Below, in pieces: positions 35,701-48,700 of a stretch of 64,000 bases of DNA. Numbering within the stretch: position 1 is the stretch's first letter; every line of letters begins with the position of its first letter. The notes under the pieces were generated by a model. The model had not been told where the DNA came from. It saw only the letters and a list, made by a program, of their open reading frames with translations, and made no database searches. Source of the DNA: Tubulanus polymorphus (lineage: Eukaryota; Nemertea; Palaeonemertea; Tubulaniformes; Tubulanidae). The DNA lies in contig NC_134027.1 of NCBI RefSeq assembly GCF_964204645.1, positions 10,342,485-10,406,484 on the forward strand. The letters run 5' to 3'. The position numbers were made by a program, and so were the translations under genes.

Positions 35701-38047
35701 TCGTGCCTCTGCTCAATATTAATTACACAAGTTTACATCAGTATTAAACGTAGATTATTGCTTCTGTAGAGATTTACGAACATGAAACACGTCGTGATAT
35801 CCAGTACGCGCAGATCGTTGTGCTTTCCACTGCACAGAAACTGGAAATTGTCTCGGAAAATTTTGAAAGACACAAAGATCATATTTAGCCTAGGTTAGTG
35901 TGAAATTTTAATGGGTTTGCCATGGATGAACTTTAGGAATTACTTTCTTTTATTCTTTTTCTCTTGTGTCTAATTTTGGATCTTGCATTTTTCTTCAGGG
36001 AGGAAATATTTATTAAAATGTTTACTGGATATCCATCAGATATTGTGTCACAGTGAATCGTACTACATTCTGAATGATTTGTATATCACAGATTATTGTG
36101 TGTGGATCCAGTCTGCAAGGTTAGCCACATTATATCCTAGTACTTGGCTGTTTAATCTGAACTGACACAAAACTGAAGATTGTTATTGGTTCTCGGGCTT
36201 CCATTAGGAGACCCTTATTTTCGTACTGTGTGTACTGTGTGTCTTCCACTAACTTAGCTTCGTTAATAGTAGCCGATCTTGAAGTAAAATCTGTACAATG
36301 TTAGTACCTGGGTCTAGTTGTGGAGTGCAAATAATGGGCCCAGGGTGTCACCTAGTGACGGAACAAGGCTCTAAACACTATATTTTCATGACCTTAAAGA
36401 TGACCTCATAACTGAGGAACCGAGTCAAAATTCAAAAATTTGTCTCGTCAAAATTTAGCTATCGGGCCTAGATACAACAACATCCAAAAATGCAATGGGA
36501 ACTAATGCATCGCAATTTCAGAGTTCGATCCGGAGCCCGAGAACCGTTTTCGCCTATGGCTTGTTTCTTTTATTCTCAGTGTGAAGAAACTCGATTCACT
36601 GACGAGAAGTTTGATGAAGGTGAAAATGGACAAAGACGAAGTAGGATTGAATCTGATGGAACTCGAGAATGAAGCGGATTCCGCATTACAGAGTAGTACG
36701 ACTGATAGCGTGCAGACACAACTCGGTCAGCTTTCTATATCAGAGCAGGTACGTAAAGCCAAGCGTAGGTCAGCCTTGCGACGCGACGCGATCGTCGCGT
36801 TGCGTCACAAGTGGCCGCGCAAGTCGGTTGCGATGCGGTTGTCAGCGACTGTGTGCGACTAGTTGCTGTCAGTTGCAACAGCACGCAGGTCGGTTGCGAC
36901 GGTCGCGTCGCGTCGCAGAAAGTAGAACATGTGCGACTCATTGTGACTGGCGTCGCTGACAGTCGCAAGGTAGCGTAGGTCGGTGAGTCGTTGCGATGCG
37001 ATCGTCGCGTCGCAGTGAGTCGCAAGCCGTCGCAAGGCCGACCTACGCCCGCCTTAATAAATGAAAATCAATTTTAAGGTGTTAATGCCTGGAATAGGTG
37101 TCGGGTGATGTGCTTTTACTCAATCAGCAACGGTGGGAATACAGAATAGAGACCAAAAATTGCTACTGCTGCTTATTTGAGTGTGCTTGAAACTAGAATC
37201 CGAGCAGGATCAAGTGCGAGTCTCCGCCTTGCTAGACCATAATCCAGTAATCTCAATCCTAACGACCTGGGGCGTGTGCAGGAAAACCTTGTTAGCCTAA
37301 CCGTGGTTAGCGGCTTATCCATGGTTAGGCTAAGCAGATTGAAATTAGGCCACACGAAGACAATAGTAGCATTTTCCTGCACCAAATTTATGCCTAACCA
37401 GTTTGCTATCCACAGTTGGTGCTCACAGGGTTTTCCTGTGCTGGACGCGTAGTTAGTAAATTAATTGCAGAGTTTACCTAAGCTTGAATTAATTAACATG
37501 AACATTAATAATTTGTTTAATAATTCTACTACAGAACTTGCGTGATGACAATCCTGGAATTTGTGTAGCTGTTGCCAATCTGAATGTAAATGATGGGGAC
37601 GAGTCTAGCGACACTGACTCTACGTCTACCAGTGATGACTCTGATAGCGATGATGATAGTAGTAGCTGTAATAGTGACGTCGATTCCAATATTCCTATTC
37701 GCGAACCCGAAACCGTTTCTACCGCCGACAAGGCATTGCCTAGGGGCAATATCGAAAAGAAACTTGTCGAAGTTATACAGGAAATTGTCTCGACGAATAA
37801 CGATGGTGAACATCGCGATGAACTCATTGACGATTCTATAAATTCCGTTGATAAAAGATCAGATGATAAGGACAATGTCGTCTGTCCTAGACTGTTAGAT
37901 AGTTCAGATGGACAAATCCAGCGAACAAACTGCGACGATTATTTTGTCGAATTGCCAGCACATGGCGACGATTTCAAGCAGATTGACAGTGCATCTGATT
38001 GTAAGAAACTAATAGAAGTCATCGATGAGGAGTCAAATGACTCTTAA
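32706..38047 (+). CDS. SHQ1: SHQ1, H/ACA ribonucleoprotein assembly factor
   Basis: Thirteen exons join in phase to 609 residues: 32706-32780, 32898-32965, 33406-33470, 33586-33711, 33811-33968, 34166-34278, 34673-34761, 35370-35423, 35541-35695, 35770-35893, 35999-36119, 36580-36748 and 37535-38047. The N terminus ([32 protein letters not shown]) is the CS-like domain. The conserved SHQ1 domain follows, including [38 protein letters not shown] and [18 protein letters not shown]1 chaperones dyskerin before H/ACA RNPs, including telomerase RNP, are assembled. The last exon encodes an acidic Ser/Asp-rich tail, also seen in the vertebrate protein (577 residues). The intron between exons 8 and 9 is AT-AC. 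AATAAA is at 38074-38079. Confidence 0.96.
33005..33124. repeat. Short palindromic MITE
   Basis: The left end CCCAGGACCCGGTTCCACGG and the right end, reverse-complemented CCCAGGATCCAGTTCCACAG, are imperfect inverted repeats that extend into GTTGTGAGT. The element of about 120 bases lies in SHQ1 intron 2 and abuts a second repeat. Confidence 0.75.
33119..33302. repeat. hAT-like MITE copy (second copy at 55362)
   Basis: Shares GACTTGTACAAG, TTCAACAAAGATAATTGGTG and TTTTGGGATGTGACAAGTCC, in the same order, with the element at 55362-55538. The left terminus (CTGGGGCAGATCCA) is a decayed form of CAGGGGCGGATCCA. Lies in SHQ1 intron 2. Confidence 0.7.
35424..35540 (+). other. U12-type AT-AC intron in SHQ1
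   Basis: The intron begins ATATCCTTTT, an exact match to the U12 AT-AC donor, and ends CCTAC. A near-consensus U12 branch site TTCTTTAAC (35520-35528) lies 12-14 bases before the end. No GT donor in the area keeps the frame. Splicing here gives EYLLDKRDV across the junction, matching the conserved SHQ1 sequence, whereas the GT-AG reading does not. Length is 117 bases. Confidence 0.9.
36763..37048. repeat. CGTCGC-rich foldback element in SHQ1 last intron
   Basis: Inverted ends GCGTAGGTCAGCCTTGCGAC and (reverse complement of right end) GCGTAGGTCGGCCTTGCGAC. The interior is saturated with GTCGC/GCGAC words in both orientations, including CGATCGTCGCGT near both ends, and its GC and CpG content contrast sharply with the AT-rich surroundings. 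About 286 bases; target duplication not identified. Confidence 0.85.
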
Positions 38048-39632
38048 TTCAATAAGCATATGTATTATTCATGAATAAACTGATTTGCTGTAATACATGT
38101 ACACTTAATCTGTCATTCGATACTGGTATGCGTTACACTAGACTCAAAATCTGTACTATAAGGCATTATAATGAGTTTGAAGGGTTCATGTCAGGTCACA
38201 GAGGAACCTTATTATAACAAACTTGGATGTACCGGGTAACGAACTTAGAATTTTGTCCCCAAGTAGAGGATAATTTTGATTTAACCGCTAATTTAATACT
38301 AGATATAAACTATCGGTTATAATGAACAGATTTTCTAGTCCCCTTTGAAGTTGTAACGAGGTTCCACTATGAATACAAGTTGTCATTAATGTTTATTCAT
38401 GACTGAAAAAATGGATTAAAGGATCCAGTTTTTGGAAGTAAAGCACTTCAATTTGAAGAAGGAATGGATGGAAGACAGAATGACTGCACCTGATAGTGTT
38501 AACTGGCCTGGTAGCTCATAATCAGCTAAAACTACAACAACATTTTTACTCCAGATAGAAAGGGAGTCAAAGAAATATGTGACTTATTCTTGTATATTTC
38601 ATAAAATTTAGATAAAGTCCTTCAATTCCAACACAAAATCAAAATAATGTCAATTTAAAACAAAGATAAGGAAAAACTAACATACTTGGTTTTAGTATAC
38701 CTATGCCGAGGTGAAGCATTAGAAGGCAATTTTAATATGATATAAGGCCAGAAGAATACCGAAAACTCTACTGTGCAACTGGTTTCTGATTGATCTAATT
38801 TACAAAATATCACAGACATAATAAATAAGTTGTTGTAGTACAGTAGACTCCGTTTACCCCAGCTTTGATAGCCTCGAATTATTGCATGCCCCAGACAATA
38901 TAATTTTTTAACAAATTTTCTTACTCCAATTCATTGTGATAATGACCTATCCTACTCCGACTTAATTGGTCCCGCAAAATGGGAGACGAGCAGAGTCTAC
39001 TGTATGTATATATATTGAAACAATGGAATAAATATGAAACCAAAAACCGACGAGAAATTTACTGAAGAGCAGATGAACTGAACACATTTGATACATGTTA
39101 AGTTTTTCACAATTACATTAGAACCTTGTAATAATAAATTCGGATAGAACGATTCACAGGCTACAACAGAAGCATAAAATTTGGACACAAATATAAAGAC
39201 AATTCTACTCGTCTCCTTACCAGATATAACAAACTTATGCTTATACTGAAATGATTTCGTAGACCCTGAAGGTTGTTATGAGGTTCGATCGTTGAAATAT
39301 TATCACAAATATTATCATAAGGATTGGAAGGATTTGTCAAATATTTATTTGAACTGTAGTGTAGTGGCAACTTCTTAGAACACGCTCAAATTAAAAATCC
39401 ACAAATTACCAATCTATAAATTTCTTTGAAGATCTCATCTTTACTTTTTTAATGGTAGGTAAAATATCATGATATACATATAGTTAGTTGAATCTGCTCG
39501 ATTCAGATCTGAATATCTATATCTTTCTGATGAAACTGTTCAACGCAGATATTTTCAAAAATGTTTCAATCTACCAGGTTACTGTAGTATATATACAATA
39601 AAGTCCAATCTGACAGCTCATTCCGCGAGCAG
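38048..39632. other. Convergent 3' flanks of SHQ1 and TMBIM4 with two MITEs
   Basis: Holds the SHQ1 poly(A) signal, a pogo-like MITE at about 38198-38368 (GAGGAACCTTATTATAAC to GTAACGAGGTTCCACTATG), another at 38841-39002, and no supported gene. Confidence 0.5.
38841..39002. repeat. CAGTAGACTC-type MITE with TA flanks
   Basis: Ten-base perfect terminal inverted repeats CAGTAGACTC, flanked by TA (38839-38840 and 39003-39004). Same family as elements at 23244, 51460 and others, but with a different interior. Confidence 0.8.
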
Positions 39633-42119
39633 TTAGTTATTCCGCGAAGCTTGCAGAATGCGAAGAATGTACAGAAATAAGTTCAAAATGTCGAGATACA
39701 AGTTGATGGCGGCGCAAATGTATTCTTCCGGCGATAACTTGTGCATCATCATATTTGTGTCGAAGATTATGAACAGCGAGAAAAGAACGGCACCACCGAT
39801 CGAAAGGCCGAGCTCTAACATTTTGTTGTGTGGGAAGAACATCTGCAAAGACACGAAACTCATAAACATGGGCTGCTGTTTTATAGACGAGGTTTACAGG
39901 TAATTCAATGAGTTTAAGTTAGACAAGTTTCAAAATCCACTTTGGGCTTAACTCAAAGACTTAATAAAGTAAGATCAGTTCAAGCTTTAATACGGCACTT
40001 GTTAGCAAACCGTATATCGTTTTAAAGATAAAAATTGTTTAAACTAACCTGAATCAATCCAGCCAAGATCAACACCCACAATACGGCGAAAAGTCTGAAA
40101 ATTTTCAATGCAATAATCATGCATCAATATATCGATTATCATGGTCTTTATTGCAATTAAGGAACCCAATTCTTACTTACCCAGCTCCCCAACTACTGAA
40201 GTCCTTTTTGGATTGGAGGGTGTAAACAGTCAACGCGGAAGTTACTGCAAGTGTCAAAACGAACGCTTCTAATACTATCACCTTATCATAAAACGTCACT
40301 GTAATGATCAAATGAAAATGTAACTTAAAATAAAATTCAAAGAACATTCCACAAAGGCACTTTATTTTTTGTCAAGTTCACGAATAAAGAGAAAGAGTTA
40401 AATCATAGGATACTTTAGGTAACTTACCAATCGTTCCGATTAGATATGATTCCGCTAGTGTCTGCAAATAGATAAAAAATTTTCATTCTCGTGCGAGGAT
40501 TACGGAAATAGATCGAGAAATGCATTCGAAGTTAGAAACGTTTAGTGTTCAGTTAATCTATTTTCTGATTCTAGGATTCTGATACCCTATTTTCTATGCA
40601 ACAGACGACAAGAAAACACATCAGAAATAGGAAATAATTAGAAACAACTTTGACGATCACTTTTTTAATTGTGTCAATAGGAGAAGGCCTGGAAAATTCC
40701 AATTTTCCAAAACTTTCCGAAACCTGTTGTAAGAACCCTGGATAAAGGAATGAAAGTCTGAGGAGATGGTCCAGGCTGCACATCGACGATGCCTACGTGA
40801 CTCTTCAATATTTCAATCAAGTTTCTTAGTAATGTATCAAATAATCTACTTACAAAGGCGGCGAGTAGAATGTAGTTTGTTGGAGTTTCATTCCGTTTCA
40901 GCATTAACGCAAAAATCAATACGAATGTCAGCAGCATAGCAGACATCAATGGAAGCTGACTGAAAAAAAAACAACAAATCAAATTTGACCAATGCAAGTT
41001 GATTTTGAGTGTTTCTGAAAAGAGATTTTTTCATACATGTAATAACAGCCAGCCATGCTATTAGATATACAGTAAACCCATTTAAATTCGGTCATTCCAT
41101 TGGTAATTGAAGAAGTAACTCAATTCGAATTGTATGTATATGATAAAATTTATTATTTTAAAACCACAACGTTTTGGCTGTTGACAAACAGCCATCATCA
41201 GGTGTTTTAAAAGCCTCAGTCAAAATATTTTCGATTATCTACAGTGTACATGGATTAGAGTGTTTCATTCGACTACTATCGTTCTGTTGGTATTCAGCCT
41301 GTACTAATCCTGATTCATTCCCTCCGTCCCAAATGATTTGATTTACCGGTAAGCAGGGTTTGCTGTAACTAATATAAGGCCAGACAAAAATTCATAGCTT
41401 GTTTCTCATCCAATTCTTGAAACAACTCAAAACCTTTAAGGCCAATCAATCATCCACCTACCTGTGTTGCACAAAATTTTTTACAGGTTCGCAGAACATG
41501 AAGAATGCCCCGACGAGGGTTGTCACTAGTAACTGAACTGACAAAATGCCATACACCTTCCTCAGGAAGCCTGAAAATTTAAAAAAAATTAAACTATAAA
41601 TAGAAGCATAAGAATTTCTATACCCGTATTTTCCATAATGATTTTTAGAAATTCTTTAATAGAGAGAGTTCATATAACATCATTATCCATTGTAACATTA
41701 TTTCTAGCCCACTTGGTATTCAAGTCCAAGTGGGCTATTGCATTCTTATTTTAAAATATAAAAAAAAATCCAGGTGGGCGCTAAATTCGTTGCAGGTGCT
41801 GATGAGAATCAAGTAATTCAATTTATTTCAAATGGTTTAAAAATTGGATATACTCCAAATCATTGGCTACCAGGCTAATCCACACATGCTTCATCAAAAA
41901 TAAGCTAAAGCCATCTGGTACAAGGCGTGGTTATGCATAATATCTGGCAGTGAAAGGGTCCACGGCTTACCCATGGAACTTACCCATTCGTATATATATA
42001 TGACATTGCGCAACATTTGATCCATACATGAAATCGTCAACGATCGAAGATCCGGACGTTGTCCCTGTTTTACTTTTATCCGGATGATCGTCTTGCAACA
42101 ACGGATTGCTTCCGAACAT
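39633..42119 (-). CDS. TMBIM4: Protein lifeguard 4 / TMBIM4 (Bax-inhibitor-1 family)
   Basis: Seven coding exons join in phase to 252 residues: 42119-41984, 41570-41462, 40959-40854, 40461-40428, 40298-40181, 40094-40049 and 39842-39633. Landmarks are [19 protein letters not shown] at the N terminus, [20 protein letters not shown] (TM1), [18 protein letters not shown] and the family C terminus [40 protein letters not shown] (positions near 39650-39770). Human TMBIM4 is 238 residues. The family is multi-pass Golgi/ER membrane proteins that modulate calcium stores and apoptosis. Exon 4 has only 34 bases. Divergent from PRMT7, convergent with SHQ1. Confidence 0.95.
41705..41737. repeat. 12-bp-arm hairpin TAGCCCACTTGG, related to 63648
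   Basis: TAGCCCACTTGG and its exact reverse complement CCAAGTGGGCTA are separated by nine bases. A longer relative lies at 63648-63680, and both continue with ATTG outside the arm, so they are parts of one repeat family. In TMBIM4 intron 1. Confidence 0.7.
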
Positions 42120-42720
42120 GATGATATTTGTTGTTTTCACTAGGCTACTTATCCAATCACACCTAAAATAAAGTGATAACATAGGTGCTGAATAACATAT
42201 TGAATTGATTAGTTATCCCAATTTTAATTGATTGGATAGGCTTCTAAAATAGCGAATTCCAAGGAGGTGGGATATCTAGTCGCGGGTTGCTCTGGGGCCA
42301 GGGGATGTTCCAACATCCACCAGGTCCAATAGACCAACAAAATTAGGTTTATGGTAAGCCCGTAACGAAACCCCCGTTGTAGCACTTTAAAATATATAAA
42401 ATAATCTAAATTACCTTCCTGTTCCTGACAATCACCTTGCAATAATCAAGTTTGCTGTCAGTTCCGCGAGAGGTCTAATAATATTGTGGTTTGTCATGGC
42501 GCTGGCCACGTAAAGTCTCATCACTAATCCTATATACCGAAACGGCGTTAAAATTTCTTCATGGATTTTTGTCGATATACCTTATAAAGCACAATACATA
42601 TTCAGAAATATTAATTACTTATTTTACTTGTATTCTATCTGAAAAAGTATTCCTCTAAAGCTACTAAGCTAAATAAAATCTCTTACCCACATTTCGTAGA
42701 CTCGTCTTCACAGTTCCTGG
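42120..42720. promoter_or_regulatory. Shared intergenic region, TMBIM4 / PRMT7 (divergent)
   Basis: About 0.6 kb separates the first coding ATG of TMBIM4 from the first possible ATG of PRMT7. A plausible splice acceptor (CCTAG) 5' of the TMBIM4 ATG hints at a non-coding first exon within this interval. No core element recognised. Confidence 0.4.
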
Positions 42721-45700
42721 ATGTGGAGCAATATGGCCGCGCCCGGTGTTAGACATGTAAATCGACTTTTCGGCGCATTTAAAGAAATCAGAAAGGAAAT
42801 GTCCAACGATATGAGCTACGTATTTCGATCGACCTGTAACCCAGTCACAGGGCAACAAGACTGGGTGGTCGAAGATGAGAATTTCGACTACAATCAGGAG
42901 ATAGCAAGGTAAAAACGACAAAAATACTGTAATGTAGGTGACAGCACCTACCGGGGCATCTGGTTTTTTATTAGTCATGCAAATAATTAGTCATAATTTC
43001 TAATTTGGAAAATAATAGATTTGATTATCCCACTATCTCAGTACCCAGTCAGTGCCTTGTATGTCTTACGACGTCCCAAAGTTGTTGTACCAATGGACCG
43101 CCGGGGTTTATGAAAGATCAATAAGATATCACTGATTGCAGTTGAGTTCGGCCTATCTTACTCTTGTTTGGATGTGGACATTCTATGATTACAGCACATG
43201 ATGCGCCAGTAATTCTGAAATACCAGTTACAGTTAGATTCAAAAGATGGCGACACTGGAATGACTTGGTTATATGTTATTACTGTAGCCTAACACATCGG
43301 CATATGGGGCCACAGAAATGTTGAAACAAGCACTTCTGATTACTGTGCCCCAGTTTTCTTTCTTTCTGAAGTCTTGCGAATAAAGGTGTGGTTGGTAGTT
43401 GTATATTATTGGCAAACTGAAATATTTTTTCGGGGGGAATTTTCACTCGGCAACATCAAGTACTATTCACGATTACTATGGCGAGAGTGTGCAGTGTGGC
43501 CGGAATTTCAAATGGGGATTATGTAATAAGTCATCATATAATAAGGTGATATCTACTGATTTTGATATAAGCTCTATCCAGCTTTGACCCCGGACAGGGG
43601 GCTCTAACCATCAATGCTAATATTTGAATGATCAGGTATTTTATAGAAACACTTGGGAATAGGGAGGGGTGAGTGAGCGCAAATCCGCATGTCATAAATG
43701 AGATTCCAACTGCTAATCCACGCGTTTATGTTTCAGGTCAGCGTATGCAGATATGTTACATGATACAGAAAGAGTGAGTTCATTTCTATTTATTCATATA
43801 TTTCAATATACTAGTCATAATTTTGTTTCATGAAATTGGACCGGACCTGTGGAAAGGATTCCAGTTTGGTATGATGACTTTTACACTATAAATTTTCTGC
43901 AGAACAAGAAATACGATATCGCGCTGAGGAAGGCCATCGAAGAGATGCACAGGCGCGGTAAACCGGCAAATGTCTTGGATATCGGTACTGGCACTGGTCT
44001 TCTGTCAATGATGGCGGTACGTAGTGGCGCGGATAGCGTGACAGCTTGCGAGGCTTTCACGCCGATGGCCGACTGCGCCAGAAAAGTAATTGAGGAAAAT
44101 GGATTCGGCGGAAAAATTCTACTTATTCCGAAACGTTCGACGGATATTGAAGTAGGAATCGGTAAGTCAAAAATTTCTATTGCTATAATTCTTTGTTAGG
44201 GATTTCATCAAATGCACAGCTGAAAAACTCACTGTCCTCATTGAGATTCGTTGACAATCTGTGACTATTTGTGAAGCTATTAATTACACCACAAGGCTCG
44301 GTGGCAAAACTGTTATAAGGCTTAAGCCACTAAGCTTCAGGGCTTGAATTCTGGTTGTATCTAATATATATATTTATTTTTCATCATTATGTCATGCAAG
44401 ATACAATATAGGAGTTAAACATAGTTTTTACAGACATAAGATGAGGGACACAGTGCAAGCCTAGGGCTGTACTTATAATTATTAAGGCAACCGGATAAAG
44501 ATTAATAGCAATAAAGGCAATGGTAACAATAATAATAAGTAATAATAATAGTAAATGTACTATTATATTAGTAATAGACAAGGAGAATCACAGTACAATA
44601 TTTATGGATTAGCTCATTAATAACTATTCAGCTTCAGATTCTTGAAATCAGATACAAGAGATGATAGGCTTTTAGCATTTCTCAACTTGATTGGTAGGTT
44701 TTGCCAGATGATGGGGACTTGAGCAAAAAGCGATTTGTTGAAAATTTCAGTACGATGATATTGGATTCTGGGTAGGTTTTTTCTTCTGGTATTGTATGTA
44801 TGGTGTAAAGAATTTGGATTGAATAGCTTGAGAATTGGATGTGGAAGGATTTTATTTACGTATTGATAGCCAAATTTAATCAGTTCTAATTCGACAAGGT
44901 CTTCAAATTTGAGGATTTTATACTTTTTGAAAAGAGGACTAGTATGGGCGTTAAATGATGAATTATCAATGTATCTGATGGCTTTTTTCTGTAGTTTGAA
45001 TAAAGTGTTTACTTGGGATTTAGATAGCATTGGGCCCCAGGCTACTAATGCATAGGTAAGGTGGGAATGTACATAGCTATGATAGAGTAGACGTTTAGCC
45101 CATGGTAGGAGAAAATTTTTTACACTACGGAGAAGAAATATGTTTTTGTTAATTTTAGAGACAAGCTGTTTCAAGTGTGAATCCCAGTTGAGTTGGTCTT
45201 CAATTGTTAATCCTAGGAATTTGCATGATTTAGTGGGTGTTATAGTCACTGGACCAAATCTTAAGTGGATGTCTTCAAGTTTTTTATTCGAGAAAAGGAT
45301 TGCATGAGTTTTTGGTATGTTTAGCGTTAATAAATTTGCGCGGAACCAGTCAATTAAAATCTTGATATCTTCGTCAATGACTTTTTGGATTGAATCAATT
45401 TTATCAATTTCAAAAAGAATATTAGCATCATCTGCGAAAAGAATTGTTTTGGAACTTTTTAGGTCATGATTAAGGTCATTAATATATATAAAAAAAAGCA
45501 AAGGACCGAGTACCGAGCCCTGGGGGACACCAAATTTGATAGGTTTTAATTGAGAATCTGTATTCAGCTTATAATTAACATACATTTTTCTGTTTGTAAG
45601 ATAACTTTCAAACCATTTATAGCAGTGACCCCTGATTCCATAATGGGAAAGCTTAAAGAGTAGGTGACTAACATCAAGGGAATCAAAAGCTTTTGACAAA

Positions 45701-48700
45701 TCTAAAAAGAATGCGAGAGATGTTTTTTTATTTTCAATGTTATTTAGTATGGCGCCTAGAAATTCATTTATAGCGTGGCCCGTTGAGTGATTTGGTCTAA
45801 ACCCATACTGGCTCGTATAGATTATATTATTCTTGACTAAAAAAGAATAAAGCCTAGAATGTACGAGTTTCTCGAGGATTTTGGAGAAAACTGGCATCAG
45901 CGAAATTGGTCTGTAATTAGAAAAAAGATCTTTGTCGTTGTTTTTGAATATAGGGATAACCTTCGCTATTTTCATATCATCAGGGAAAATTCCTTCCTCG
46001 AGAGATTTATTCATTATTAGGGTTAATGGTTTGAGAATATTTTGCTTTACTTTTTTAACTATTAAATTATTAATATTATCGTGACCAGAACTGAATTTGT
46101 TGGGCAGAGATTTTATTAGTAAATCAATTTCCTGTTCATTTGTAGGGCTAAGAAACATTGAGTTAGGGTTTTGGTTTGGTAAATAACTAGTAAAGTCTCT
46201 GTTCGATTTCGGAATCTCATTTGCAAATCTTTCTCCAATAGTACAGAAATAATCATTGAAGCCATTTGAGATCATCATTGGATAAGATGTCACTTTGCCG
46301 TTAATTATAAAGCTATTAGTTGTCACTGAAGTTTTATCTCGGTTTTTCCCAATGGCTGTTTTCATAAATTGCCAGAGCTTTTTAGAATTATTTTTAAACA
46401 TGGTTAATTTGTTTGAATAGTAATCAAGTTTTTGTCGTCTTTTGATATAGTTCAGATTGTTTCTATATAGGACATATTCCTTATATTTCTGGTCATTTTT
46501 ATTTAGGTGAATACAATTCTTATATAGTTTATCACATTTCCGTGACGATTTTAAAATGGATGGCGTCATCCATTCTTCTCTAATGTGATTTCTAGCTTTA
46601 ACTTTCATTACAGGCGCTACACCACTATATTACTGAGTTTATTGATAAAATAAGAATAACTTTCATTGGCATTCATGTGAGCGAGGCCAGTCCAGTCAGT
46701 TGTTAGTGATTTTCTATTGATAAGGGCAAAGTTATTTTAAGATAGGTTACGCTTGGTGGTTTCAGTGCTTTCTCGATACTTGGTAATTCCTCTTATTGAT
46801 ACTATACAAGGTGAGTGATCTGAAATATGAGTGGTCAAAATTGCACTAGTGGCCCGTGAACAGAGATTTGGTTATAAATAGATATTATCAATCAAGGTAG
46901 CACTTGAGTGAGTAATTCTAGTTGGTCTCAAGATGGAAGGAAACAAATTGCTATTTAGGTTACAGTCTAAAAAATTTGGATGTATTATTATGAGAATTAA
47001 TCTTAATATAATCTATATTTTGATCCATTCCAAGAATAATGTCACTTTTTTCCTTTTTGATTGTTTTAAGTAAGTTATCATAGCTTGAAATAAAGTCATT
47101 CACAGGGGTGCCAGGTACTCTATAGACTTCACCAATAATCAAATTGTTTTGAAAGGATTTGCCCTTCCTGATCTCAATGAAACAAGATTCATATTTGCCT
47201 TCCTCATAAAAGTTTAGGTCGGTCCGCGTTCTGAATGATAAACTATTTTTCACAAAAAGTGCAACTTCCCCTCTAGATAAGTTTTTACGGTGTACCTCAA
47301 ATAATGAGTATCCTGGTAAAATATAAGTTTGAGCATTATGATCAGTAAGGAATGTTTCACAGAGCATAATTACATGTAGTTCAATATTTTGATGCCTAAA
47401 GTTTTCAATTAACATTTTCAAATTATCAATTTTACTTGGGAGACTATGTATGTTACACTGTAGAACGTTAAACGTAGAACTTTTTTCACTGTTAATTAAA
47501 TCAGAGAAATTATCCGGTTCAATATATGGACACCTAAAATTATAGATTACAGATCCTTCATCATCTAGAATATTGTTTAGATTGTAATCATCATCTTTAA
47601 ATCTATTGAAAAAATTCTCATTGCCTAAACACATGGGCCCTATTCAAAGAAATTTGATAAGTTTGATAAGTTTGAGCTGAAAAAAAACAAACGAATAATT
47701 AAGAAAAAAAAAATGAATAAAATAATTATGATAATAGTATTTATATAAGGATACCGAAAAAGGAAAGGAATAAATTGCAATATCCTTTCACACTAAAGCG
47801 ACATCACAACGAGTGATGGCAAGTGATCAAGTTAATGTATTGAGAATATCCCCACTAAGTTAAATACCTAATGGCATAGAAAGACAGATAATAAAGAATG
47901 CCTAGGTATAATGTCAGGCATTTTAACCATTAGATTTATCAAAAACTGATATAATTAATTTTTATATAGCCCTATGCCGATTAAAAGGATAAAAAAATAC
48001 CTTTGAAACTGTCAATAATACTCAGTGGGTTGCAGGATTAAACAAATTTTTATGTGCCTATTCCAATATCAGTATATGTACATGTATAATGACTCTATGA
48101 TAGCCAAAACATTCTTTTCAGGAGCCCTACTTATTAATTTATACCTGCTTTTCCAGGTGGTGATATGACGCAACGTGCCAATATTTTGGTAACAGAAGTA
48201 TTCGATACCGAACTGATTGGTGAAGGTGGTATATCTACGTTCAACCATGCTCACAAATACCTACTCGATGTAAGTTAATTTTTGGGAAGGTCTAGAAGTA
48301 GATCTTTTAATAATCCTGGCATTGTAGCTGAATCATCTTTGCCTATTATTAGGACATAAGGCTATGTTTCTCATTTCTGCTGAGCTTATGAGTTTACCCA
48401 GCTGACCGCCAATCTACCCTGTACATAACTTTTTTTTAAATCATCATATGGATATACGTTTTAGACATACATCTTCATACCTAAAGATTATTTATTACAC
48501 TACAGGATGATTGCATCGTTGTACCGTCTAGAGGTCGAATGTACATGCAAGTTGTCGACTCGCAATTAGTGGAACGTTGGCATAATTTGAAACGGATAAA
48601 AGTCAATGATTCGGCGTCGATCGAAATTCCCGCCGAAGTTCGACAATGTCTCGGAGTTGCGTCGGTTCACGATATTCAACTTGACCAGCTTCGCACTGAT

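Larger units (their letters stand above)
44358..47640 (-). mobile_element. Non-LTR retrotransposon, jockey/CR1 group, antisense in PRMT7 intron 3
   Basis: Minus-strand order is an AP-endonuclease remnant (47634-46850), a long reverse transcriptase frame (46608-44617), and a 3' tail of AT-rich trinucleotide-like sequence ending near 44358 with AATAAA-like and (TA)n sequence. The 5' boundary is not resolved and may reach about 48000; target-site duplications were not found. The element is oriented against the host transcript. Confidence 0.85.

Noticed and set aside
36669-37025. Open frames of 93-96 codons in the SHQ1 last intron
   Set aside because: They arise from the GTCGC-rich foldback repeat; Cys/Arg/Thr-repetitive composition.
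37489-37875. 128-codon frame opposite the SHQ1 tail
   Set aside because: Ser-rich shadow of the acidic Asp/Ser-coding exon.
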